DNA of 33,211 nt from Oscillospiraceae bacterium (GTDB taxonomy: Bacteria; Bacillota; Clostridia; Oscillospirales; Oscillospiraceae): positions 1 through 33,211 of the forward strand of contig JAFSJZ010000028.1 of assembly GCA_017449185.1 (NCBI GenBank), in the 5' to 3' direction. The position numbers were made by a program, and so were the translations under genes. Each line of letters starts with the position of its first letter. Position 1 is the stretch's first letter. Below, one piece after another: positions 10,101 to 15,048 of this stretch. The notes under the pieces are model-generated. The model worked only from the letters and a program-made list of their open reading frames with translations. It did no database searches and was not told the DNA's origin.

Positions 10101-11012
10101 GCTCGCCGCGGTCGCGCCAGCGATGGGCAGATAGTCCTCCGCCGTGCTGTCATACAGTTCCCACTGATAGGTGACGCCTTCGAGGTCGTGGCCGAATGGG
10201 ACGACTTCCATCGGCACGTCCGCGTGCGGCGCCACGGTGAAGAGACTCTCATCGTCCAGTGCTTCGACGCTGAACTCATTATTGATATAAATGCTGAAAG
10301 AGCAGAAGTCCTTGTTATCGTACGCGTCCAGGGCCCAGCACTGAAGATCGCTGTTGGCGGTCACGTTCTCCAGCGTATAGCTTGCTTCGGTCGCGCCGTC
10401 AACAGACCGGTAGATCTCGTCCTCTGCGTCATACAGTTCCCACCGATAGGTGACGCCTTCGAGGTCGTGGCCGAATGGGACGACTTCCATCGGCACGTCC
10501 GCGTGCGGCGCCACGGTGACGTTCTGATCGCTCAGCGCATCGAGACGGAACTCATTGTCGACATGGATCTCGAAGTCGACCTCGACGGAGTTCCCGTAAG
10601 CGTCCTCAACCGTGCAGATTACATGGACGTCATGGTCGGGGCGCATCGAGACCCGGTAGGGGATATCGGTTTCGACCGGAGCGGGTTCATCATAATAGGG
10701 GCTGGACCACACTTCCCAGTTATATGTAATGCCGCTCATATCCAGGGCCGACACCTCGACCTCAAGGACCACATAATCATGGGGAGCCACGGGAAAATAG
10801 GATATGTAGTCCTTCGGCCAGGCGATGAGCTCGTTGTCGTAATCGTCAAGGGCTGTCTGCCCCCGCACAGGTTCTTCCGAGACGGCAAGCGTTTCTGCCG
10901 TTTCCCCCTCGGGGCTCGTCTCCGTGCCCTCGGGTTCGACCGCATAGGCGGGCGAGCCCAGGCTGAAGAGCATGGCCAAGGTCAGGATCCAACTGATGAG
11001 GCGTGTTTTCAT
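1..11012 (-). CDS. Giant secreted/surface repeat protein (Ig-like, PPC-like and FN3-like modules), 3' end outside window
   Basis: A single uninterrupted minus-strand frame of at least 3,670 codons runs from an ATG at 11010-11012 off the left edge. The N-terminus is a Sec signal peptide: a basic MKTR start, a hydrophobic stretch, and cleavage after PAYA near residue 24. Next come about 25 Ig-like repeats of roughly 92-103 residues, recognisable by ITYQWY-type tryptophan motifs and by linkers such as DNQLEAQAKDD and SVTLEVEVSALD. Four PPC-like modules (FVPEETGEYIF ... AGETYFFAA) are interspersed. From about 1400 down to 1 the repeats become FN3-like (GVRVSWNAVDGAAKYRLLRKN). No catalytic domain or anchor is seen; a sortase signal, SLH domains or a secretion domain may lie beyond the edge. 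The role is inferred to be adhesion or cell-surface scaffold. A GGAAAG-type ribosome site lies 7 bp or so upstream. The frame was checked at several points and no frameshift was found. Confidence 0.9.
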   Translation of the reverse strand, partial: MKTRLISWILTLAMLFSLGSPAYAVEPEGTETSPEGETAETLAVSEEPVRGQTALDDYDNELIAWPKDYISYFPVAPHDYVVLEVEVSALDMSGITYNWEVWSSPYYDEPAPVETDIPYRVSMRPDHDVHVICTVEDAYGNSVEVDFEIHVDNEFRLDALSDQNVTVAPHADVPMEVVPFGHDLEGVTYRWELYDAEDEIYRSVDGATEASYTLENVTANSDLQCWALDAYDNKDFCSFSIYINNEFSVEALDDESLFTVAPHADVPMEVVPFGHDLEGVTYQWELYDSTAEDYLPIAGATAASYTLQNVTTLSDLRCRVTDAYGNMESCAFTVYIDNAFYIEEPNDLYSFTVAPHKNVTMGVVPHGNDLEGVTYQWELYDNAAGEYLPIAGATAASYTLENVTVNSDLRCRAADAYGNEGSCSFTVYLDNEPGIKALNDQTDFTVAPHEAVTMGVVLLGHDLEGATYQWKLYDEDEQTYLPIEGATASTYTLADPTKACCFECTACDAYGNEEWLQFRVYIDNQLTAWAMPDTWVQIPVHGSYTMEVGASANDEETIRYQWRILQTFHDEEGDFDYTSWVPVEGETQSAYTYVNALENVSVSCLVSDAYGSEAEVVFSINITNDFRIHAKDGVDSVFAAPGSSVTLEVETEGYELGNATYQWSVERTFHNEEGDYDYTEWVPVEGATADSYTLESVSEFLCLQCEAWDGFGAYSSVVFTVSVGNDLYAHAKDDVDSFYAAPGGSVTLEVEVSALDMEGITYQWYEYRSVYHEDSGEYWDEWVTLDGETGSTLALSDIRDFTQVFCRVCDAYQNEYDVTFWVYLDNQLQAQAKDGITEYYVVPGENLTLELEVSALDMEGITYQWYKYDSVYDPEGDYLWDEYVPIAGETGSTLTLSNIREYTCISCRIRDAYQNVVSVGFDIYIDNQLDVHAKDGIDTFSVAPGESLTLELEVSALDMAGVTLQWYKLQSVYNEESGEYEDDWVRLEGETGSTLALSDIRYYTKAYCDYSDNYGNWGRVNFWVNIDNQLEAQAKDEITEYYVAPGGSVTLEVEVSALDTEGISFQWYKSTTLYNEEGGYYYDDWTVLEGETGRTIALSDIREFTKVFCRVSDAYHNDVDVTFGVHIDNQFEAQAKDNIQNFYVAPGGSVTLEVEVSALDTEGITYQWYEITALYDEEGGYYYDNWITLEGETGSTLALSDIRDYTRLSCRIYDAYQNETSVTFWVYIDNQLEAHAKDDIDSFNVSPGESVTLEVEVSALDTEGISCQWYEVTTLYDEEGGYYYDVWTKLEGEMNSSYTATADAYRQFVFRVLDVYSNSADVWFRVYIENELSVEPVDGRSVIFASLGDRVVLEAAAHALDETQLSFTWQKSVYDEENGYSWSAPIEGADTASFVIESLEEFTQYRVTVRDRYENTVDLVFTVSPDPRGGAVELTLDEKLSSQLQDENEAGAYWFSFTPEEACEYVFYSYAGEGMYLYNASLERLNDGYWYEMELSHRLYQDLDAGETYYLKIFREFEPDGGATVKVRKYFDNGLWVGQSEESNTMVSFGEDAFLKVEVNANDLNGITYSWYRIAIELNDEGVPCQVDYLIEGADSDSYTVENVTYRARYRCDVVDAYDNKVEVTFTVGVENHFSAAPKDGKETILVTAGEDAPLEVELSGDDLDGVSFQWYVRQEDEYGGYEYVAVEGANTASFTVENLTESTDVYCLVRDRFGTEYNLWFYLRIDNNLSASAVDGVLVYSLQAGDSLTLKVAAAADDLTGIVYEWFDGDTGEDFEGGDGAVLTLNDVTHNCRVICRVTDCYSNIADIQFLVFVDLVDLTLYEETSAVIANERGLAYFRFVPEETGEYIFQSLASEDTDTCAYLYDADFNELAYNDDGGEDLNFKIEYELIAGETYFFAARFLEESTAGSFPVKLIKYFDNQLQAQAKDDISDFFAAPGGSVTLEVEVSALDTEGITYQWYGYQPVYDEEGNYLYNKDVPIAGETNSTLTLSDIRDYTEVYCIIRDAYLSQTNVNFWIYIDNQLEVWAKDDIQSFRVSPGESVTFEVEVSALDTEGISYQWYEVTTLYNEEDGNYYDEWTLLEGETNSSYTVTANARGRFICIVRDVYNNGVNIWFEVSINNQLSGYMKDYQSEMTVPYGGNATLEVVVSALDQEGITYQWFIRQEDGSGGYEYVAVEGANEAVFTLENLTESTEAYCHIVDRFGNELSIGHFFIQIENHLSVDAVDGKRFFVLHSGDNLPLEVAVTADDMTGITYQWSGFLNGEAIEGGDDAALTLNDVTRNSKVFCRVEDRYGTVEFVSFIIIVDPVELVLGEETSAVIANEGDYAYFRFVPEETATYRFMSFTSDDPCAYLYDADHHELTYNDNGGDNYNFRLEYELTAGETYFFAAHFSDKSAGSFPVKLIKLFDNQLVAHAKNYQNSFSVLPGDSAALEVEVSALDPEGITYQWCINERIYDEETGSSHYELLPIEGATGPAYTIESVSDYTEICCKITDAYENHDYVWFYIYVDNFLSCVPEYGSVTEMLVPFGEVVTVSVDPHARDESHLECEWYRVSDGSQWAQVWTKLTEGVSEDGKSFMTEPVEEAWILVCRITDQYHNTTDIYFNILPDTGLTITEISYAFSNGAVNHADPESSEALVILLPGESVTLHVEAAIPDPALNSELSYEWMIADPAWGTQPLFPEGDPNEFTVDLQNTIGDRNICCRVYDSYGNYKTVTFILRPDLREMEIESLVLGQTVDVTLDYYSSCTCFKYTPDETGEYSFDSGFSFFIYDGELKQLGADYEGNTYELTASETYYFLLTNYVGDHVTKSVTLSRVMDNHLSAVPVDDEYLKIVPYGGTAQLEVEVSADDLEGISYQWYRWNAESSGNRWSELSGETGACLSVENVTGRGIFQCIVRDRYDNQCSAEFTVQVENHVVLSLAGTGSRMVLADYNTPAVITASVEADNRDGMTFQWYKIVPTVDEFNGQVYNYIRVIEGATSLTLTTDPITQKTEYLIVATDCYGGDYTLSVDVSVNNHVVLTPVGEALVYVPYGESAELAFRVEADNTEDMSFQWCTLEPIEGSEYSYVIILDGETSQSLTTPPVTAITSYLCQVTDCYGGVYEIWFDVAVENHLSISGTPDDYPISVRAGETCVLTVRAEADVTEGLTYDWFTLDSDWTVVEGEKTDTLSVQIPDGFAAYYGSAEDCYGNREWHLFLVTTLTAPKPVLARAAGGVSLSWTPVEGADFYTVMRYSEEAADFVVIAEVNEPAYLDPDAPTEGEATYRIAAGTFAGELYDWITPPGESSSIELKLPAPVLTGTTNTATGVRVSWNAVDGAAKYRLLRKNLTAGETQWNTVGETTALSLVDTAVKSSNRYTYTVEAIDQYGLAGLHDETGRTCTFVARANISALEATQNGVSITWTKPAGATNFRLMRRADGTSAWTAIADVEGTSYEDTTAPSGVKLWYTVRALNAAGTGYINAANGTGWSIFYVAAPTLTGTANTATGVRVSWNAVDGAAKYRLLRKNLTLNETDFTAIRETADCSLIDTSVVSSNRYTYTVQCLDANGSACSAYNTTGRTCTFVAKANISALEATQNGVSITWTKPAGAANFRLMRRADGTSSWTAIADVEGTSYEDTTAPLGVKLWYTVRALNAAGTGYINAADGTGWSIFYVAAPTLTGTANTATGV
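3790..4510 (-). repeat. Segmental duplication copy 1 (PPC-like plus Ig-like block) within the giant gene
   Basis: This stretch matches 5257-5983 at the DNA level. For example, a shared 23-base stretch begins at 3793 and 5260, and another shared stretch begins at 4427 and 5900. The offset is about 1,467-1,473 bp (489-491 codons), so the reading frame is kept. Boundaries are approximate because the flanking Ig repeats are themselves related. Confidence 0.75.
5257..5983 (-). repeat. Segmental duplication copy 2 (PPC-like plus Ig-like block) within the giant gene
   Basis: This is the partner of 3790-4510. It encodes the same order of modules: an Ig-like unit with a DRFG-type ending, an EWF/QWS-containing unit, then a PPC-like unit with FRFVPEETGEY and AGETYFFAA. 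Divergence between the copies is moderate, with small in-frame length differences near the end of the PPC-like module. Confidence 0.75.
6430..6730 (-). other. PPC-like (bacterial pre-peptidase C-terminal-like) module in the giant protein
   Basis: The translated segment has the pattern AYWFSFTPEEACEYVFYS, then YLYNASLERL, then DLDAGETYYLKI. This resembles the beta-sandwich PPC domain (Pfam family PPC), which usually follows secreted peptidase domains. Related modules lie near 5260-5570, 3790-4100 and 2560-2830. No peptidase catalytic domain is visible in the gene so far, so these modules appear to be structural or ligand-binding inserts between Ig repeats. The family assignment rests on motif resemblance only. 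Confidence 0.6.
7000..9000 (-). repeat. Regular array of Ig-like repeats, about 300 bp per unit
   Basis: Across this stretch the antisense of a QWY-type motif recurs about every 300 bp, near 7208, 7509, 7810, 8116, 8416, 8720 and 9021. Each unit encodes roughly 100 residues with the core pattern SVTLEVEVSALD-EGITYQWYE, then LYDEEGGYYYD, LEGETGSTLALSDIRDYT, CRI-DAYQN and IDNQLEA-AKDD. Unit boundaries also match in base sequence. Shorter units of about 92 residues occupy 9300-10500, and more divergent ones lie between 1450 and 7000. Confidence 0.8.
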
Positions 11013-11033
11013 GTGACTGCTTTCCTTCTTTCC

Positions 11034-11053
11034 CACGCCGGGCGCCCGGCGTG
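11034..11053 (-). promoter_or_regulatory. Perfect 20-bp GC-rich palindrome in the leader of the giant gene
   Basis: Positions 11034-11043 are the exact reverse complement of 11044-11053. It lies about 22 bp before the start codon of the surface protein gene, just upstream of the ribosome site. A second inverted repeat (GAACGGC at 11064-11070 and GCCGTTC at 11081-11087) lies next to it. Either could be an RNA hairpin affecting translation or a DNA-binding site. No known riboswitch consensus was recognised. Confidence 0.6.
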
Positions 11054-11381
11054 CTGATGATATGAACGGCCGGATTTCGTGCCGTTCAAGGCCTAAATCG
11101 CTACCTTATAATTTACCATATCCTCCGTTTGATGGCAAGAAGAATACCGGAAAAAAATGACACTTTTTTTCTGAAAACCGGCAAGTTTGCATAATTAATG
11201 GATAAAAAAGTTATGTAAATTAAGACGCGGCCAATTTCACCTTCACGTTTGTGCAGCCGCTCCGGAAGGGGAGGAGAAGCGCCGCCGCTTTTTCACCGCG
11301 CGCGGAGAGCGCTCCCGTGCCCGGGCCAAAATATTTGCCGCTTTTTTGCGCTTGGCTCTTTATTTTTCTGTTCTCTTAGGT

Positions 11382-12724
<1,343 letters not shown>

Positions 12725-12740
12725 GGAAACCCGGAACAAA

Positions 12741-12772
12741 AAAGAGGAAGTCGAACGACTTCCTCTTTTTTT
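12741..12772 (+). terminator. Rho-independent terminator of eno
   Basis: AAAGAGGAAGTC (12741-12752) pairs perfectly with GACTTCCTCTTT across a GAAC loop and is followed by an unbroken T run. It begins 16 bp after the eno stop codon. Confidence 0.95.
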
Positions 12773-12774
12773 GC

Positions 12775-12804
12775 GTATAAAGCTTCCGTTTCAGGGCAAG
12801 AATA
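12775..12804 (+). promoter_or_regulatory. Candidate sigma-F-type (forespore) promoter for the LytM/M23 gene
   Basis: GTATA at 12775-12779, a 15-bp spacer, then GGCAAGAATA at 12795-12804. This fits the Bacillus subtilis sigma-F consensus as I recall it (GYWTA, about 15 bp, GGNRANANTW) at every defined position. It sits directly behind the eno terminator and about 37 bp before the ATG of the M23 gene. No competing sigma-A promoter was seen in this gap. Confidence 0.6.
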
Positions 12805-12841
12805 GGATCGCAAGACATTTTCTGCAAACGGAGGTAGTTTT

Positions 12842-13567
12842 ATGAACAGCAGCAGCTCCGGGAAAAGTCCGGAGAGTTTTCTGACGGGGAAGGGCTTCTA
12901 CATAGTCCTTTTCCTGTGTGCCGCAGTCATCGGCGTTTCCGCCTGGGTGATGGCGACAGGGAATGAGGCTATGAAAAAGTCCGAGAGCGGCAGCGCTGTC
13001 GGCGGGCACCGCGTGGAGACCGTGATCGCCCCGGCGGCAGAGGGCAGCGACTGGATCGACGAGACCGAGATCGCGCCCCCCGACGTGCGCGCCGAGACAA
13101 TGGCCGAGCCGGAGGCGCAGGAGGAGAGCGCGGAGGAGACCGTCTCTCAGAAGGCGCCGGCGGTCTACGTCTGGCCCGCGCTGGGCCAGGTGGAGCGCGG
13201 ATACAGCGTCAGCGCCCTGAAATACGACGAGACCCTGCAGGACTGGCGCACGCACAGCGGCATCGACATCGCCTGTGAAGAGGGCGCGAGCGTCGTCGCG
13301 GCGCGCGGCGGACAGGTCGTCTCGATCGTGAACGACGGGCTCTACGGCACCGTGCTGACCATCGATCACGGCGACGGTATGCGCAGCGTGTATGCCAATC
13401 TTGCCCCCGAGACCGAGGTCCCTGAAGGCGCGTGGGTCGACGCCGGCGTGAGGGTCGGTACGGTCGGACGCAGCGCGCTCTGCGAGATCGGGCAGGACGC
13501 CCATCTGCACTTCGAGCTGCGCCAAAGCGGCGCGAGCGTTGATCCCGCGGTCTATCTGCCTGCTTGA
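12842..13567 (+). CDS. Membrane-anchored LytM/M23 metallopeptidase-domain protein, SpoIIQ-like
   Basis: The 241-residue protein has one N-terminal membrane segment (about residues 18-37), a Glu/Ala-rich linker (about 40-105) and a C-terminal LytM/M23 domain (about 110-241). Zinc ligands appear intact: HSGID gives H138 and D142, and HLHFE gives H221 and H223. It could therefore be an active peptidoglycan endopeptidase or zinc-binding scaffold. Size, single-pass topology and the sigma-F-like promoter resemble SpoIIQ, the forespore half of the SpoIIQ-SpoIIIAH engulfment channel. Clostridial SpoIIQ keeps the zinc site, whereas B. subtilis SpoIIQ lost it. No other spo gene is adjacent, so a vegetative M23 envelope protein remains possible. 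GGAGGT at 12831-12836 supports the ATG. Confidence 0.85.
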   Translation: MNSSSSGKSPESFLTGKGFYIVLFLCAAVIGVSAWVMATGNEAMKKSESGSAVGGHRVETVIAPAAEGSDWIDETEIAPPDVRAETMAEPEAQEESAEETVSQKAPAVYVWPALGQVERGYSVSALKYDETLQDWRTHSGIDIACEEGASVVAARGGQVVSIVNDGLYGTVLTIDHGDGMRSVYANLAPETEVPEGAWVDAGVRVGTVGRSALCEIGQDAHLHFELRQSGASVDPAVYLPA

Positions 13568-13575
13568 GGGGATCT

Positions 13576-13616
13576 GTTTCGCTGCGTGATTTTTTGCGCG
13601 AAACGAAAAAAATTTT
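13576..13616 (+). terminator. Weak hairpin after the M23 gene, possible terminator
   Basis: GTTTCGC (13576-13582) pairs with GCGAAAC (13598-13604) across a 15-base loop, followed by an A run and a short T run. It is not a canonical terminator, but it is the only candidate before the tRNA promoter. Confidence 0.35.
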
Positions 13617-13617
13617 A

Positions 13618-13646
13618 TTGACAACAGGCTTGCCGTCTGATAGAAT
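13618..13646 (+). promoter_or_regulatory. Sigma-A promoter for the tRNA pair
   Basis: TTGACA at 13618-13623 is a perfect -35. A 17-bp spacer leads to TAGAAT at 13641-13646. Transcription should start near 13653, about 18 bp before the first tRNA. Confidence 0.9.
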
Positions 13647-13670
13647 TCTCATGCTGTTTCAATAGCGTAT

Positions 13671-13747
13671 GGCGGCATAGCTCAGTTGGCCAGAGCATTC
13701 GGTTCATACCCGAAGTGTCCCCGGTTCGAATCCAGGTGCCGCTACCA
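13671..13747 (+). tRNA. tRNA-Met (anticodon CAT)
   Basis: A 77-nt cloverleaf with encoded CCA. The D stem is GCTC/GAGC, the anticodon stem is TTCGG/CCGAA with CAT at 13705-13707, and the T loop is TTCGAAT. It lacks the initiator hallmarks (C1-A72 mismatch and three G-C pairs in the anticodon stem), so it is an elongator Met or a lysidine-modified Ile tRNA. Oddities are a G-U first acceptor pair and a C-A mismatch in the middle of the T stem (13722 opposite 13734). Confidence 0.92.
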
Positions 13748-13750
13748 TGA

Positions 13751-13777
13751 AAGGCACATGTACCATGTGCCTTTTTT
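13751..13777 (+). terminator. Terminator-like hairpin between the two tRNAs
   Basis: AAGGCACATG (13751-13760) pairs perfectly with CATGTGCCTT (13764-13773), followed by T residues to 13777. It lies only 3 bp after the first tRNA and 2 bp before the second. No promoter fits between them, so it is likely a leaky terminator or a processing signal. Confidence 0.75.
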
Positions 13778-13779
13778 AT

Positions 13780-13854
13780 GGCCCGTTGGTCAAGTGGTTA
13801 AGACACCGCCCTTTCACGGCGGTAACATGGGTTCGAGTCCCGTACGGGTCACCA
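13780..13854 (+). tRNA. tRNA-Glu (anticodon TTC)
   Basis: A 75-nt cloverleaf with encoded CCA. The acceptor GGCCCGT pairs with ACGGGTC, allowing one G-U. The anticodon stem CCGCC/GGCGG encloses the loop with TTC at 13813-13815, and the T arm contains GGTTCGAGTCC. It should be transcribed from the promoter at 13618 by readthrough of the hairpin between the tRNAs. Confidence 0.95.
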
Positions 13855-13888
13855 AAAAAGACGGCTCCGATAGGAGCCGTCTTTTTTT
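13855..13888 (+). terminator. Rho-independent terminator of the tRNA transcript
   Basis: AAAAAGACGGCTCC (13855-13868) pairs with GGAGCCGTCTTTTT across a GATA loop and is followed by Ts to 13888. It directly abuts the CCA end of tRNA-Glu. Confidence 0.93.
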
Positions 13889-14103
13889 GGTGACCCGCCG
13901 CTTCGCGGCGGGATACTATCCGCTGCGCTCAATTTATTGGGAGAGGGCTCTGAGCCCCCTCCCAATCCCTCCCCAAAGGTTCTCAGCGGAAACTGCACGA
14001 CTTGAGAAACTCTTTCTTTTCCTTCTTGATGTCGGTAGATTTATCGAACAGATTGTGATAAACTGATTCAAAAGAAATCAAAAAGAAGAAAAGAGGAAAG
14101 ACC
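13889..14103. other. Noncoding stretch before the MoxR gene
   Basis: This stretch contains two GC-rich hairpins (CCCGCCG/CGGCGGG near 13894-13912 and GGGAG...CTCCC near 13940-13966) and then an AT-rich leader. AGAGGAAAG just before 14104 is the ribosome site. No convincing sigma-A promoter was found: TTGATG at 14026 lacks a good -10 at the right distance. No small gene is seen. Confidence 0.5.
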
Positions 14104-15027
14104 ATGCTGGACTTTTTAAGGCAAGAGGGTATTGACGAGCAGCTGATCGGGCGCATCGAGCAATACCGCCGGGACTATCCCGTCGCGGAGAGAGACGCGG
14201 CCAGGATCCCGTCCCCCAAATTCAAGTATTACGGAAGCGATATCTGGAAGCTGGCGATCACAGCCATCCTGTCGGGAGAGAACATCCTTCTCGTCGGTCC
14301 CAAGGCGACCGGCAAAAACGTGTTCGCGGAAAACCTCTCCGCCGTCTTCGGAAGACCCGAATGGGACGTGTCCTTCTATCTGAACACCGACGCGTCGACC
14401 CTGATCGGGACGGACACCTTCAAAAACGGCGAGGTCTCCTTCCGCAAGGGCCCCATCTACGCCTGCGCCGAGGCCGGCGGCTTCGGGATCCTGGACGAGA
14501 TCAATATGGCGAAGAACGAATCGCTGGCCGTTCTGCACGCGACGCTCGACTTCCGCCGGATCATCGACGTGCCCGGCTATAGCCGGATCAGCCTCGCCCC
14601 CTCGACCCGCTTCATCGCTACGATGAACTACGGCTACGCGGGCACGCGCGAGCTCAACGAGGCGCTCGCCTCGCGCTTCATGGTCATCAACATGCCGATC
14701 ATCTCCGGCGCCGACCTGGAAAAGCTGCTGCAGCAGCAGTATCCGTCCCTCAAGGCGGAATACGTCTCCCAGCTCACGGCCCTCTTTGAAGAGATACGCC
14801 GCAAGTGCGAGAGCTCCGAGATCTCGACCAAGGCGCTGGATCTGCGCGGCCTGCTCGCGGCGGTCAATCTCGTCTACAACGGCCTGTCCATGCGCGAGGC
14901 CCTGAACATCGGCATCATCAACAAGAGCTTCGACGAGTTCGAGAGGACGCTCGTGGAGGATATCGTCTCCGCCCGCATCGACGGAAAACTGACGAAGGAA
15001 GACGTTTTCGCGGCGGAACAGGGCTGA
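14104..15027 (+). CDS. MoxR-family AAA+ ATPase
   Basis: The 307-residue ATPase is of the MoxR/NorQ type. The family pairs with VWA proteins as chaperones that insert metal or remodel enzyme complexes. A Walker A-like motif GPKATGKN spans residues 65-72 and Walker B GILDEINMA lies near 128-136. Sensor 1 falls in FIATMNYGYAGTRELNEALASRF, which also holds the arginine finger region. The Walker A ends in Asn where Ser or Thr normally coordinates Mg2+, an uncommon substitution. The VWA partner starts 21 bp downstream, almost certainly in the same transcript. The substrate cannot be told from the neighbours, which are tRNA genes and a convergent glycolysis operon. Confidence 0.88.
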   Translation: MLDFLRQEGIDEQLIGRIEQYRRDYPVAERDAARIPSPKFKYYGSDIWKLAITAILSGENILLVGPKATGKNVFAENLSAVFGRPEWDVSFYLNTDASTLIGTDTFKNGEVSFRKGPIYACAEAGGFGILDEINMAKNESLAVLHATLDFRRIIDVPGYSRISLAPSTRFIATMNYGYAGTRELNEALASRFMVINMPIISGADLEKLLQQQYPSLKAEYVSQLTALFEEIRRKCESSEISTKALDLRGLLAAVNLVYNGLSMREALNIGIINKSFDEFERTLVEDIVSARIDGKLTKEDVFAAEQG

Positions 15028-15048
15028 GCCGGCCCGCGCTTTACGACG

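Noticed and set aside
7308-11057. Long plus-strand open frame of 1,249 codons, with similar ones at 1425-3089, 3123-4226 and 6114-6872
   Set aside because: These are exact codon-aligned antisense of the giant minus-strand gene. Their translation shows no signal peptide, domains or ribosome sites, while the minus frame has all three.
11088-11140. Tiny minus-strand leader peptide (GGAGG then ATG GTA AAT) upstream of the giant gene
   Set aside because: The spacing between GGAGG and ATG is only two bases and the frame ends after eight codons, likely by chance.
13894-13966. GC-rich hairpins before the MoxR gene as an insertion or regulatory element
   Set aside because: They have no terminal repeats or target duplication and no T tract; nothing beyond simple hairpins can be supported.
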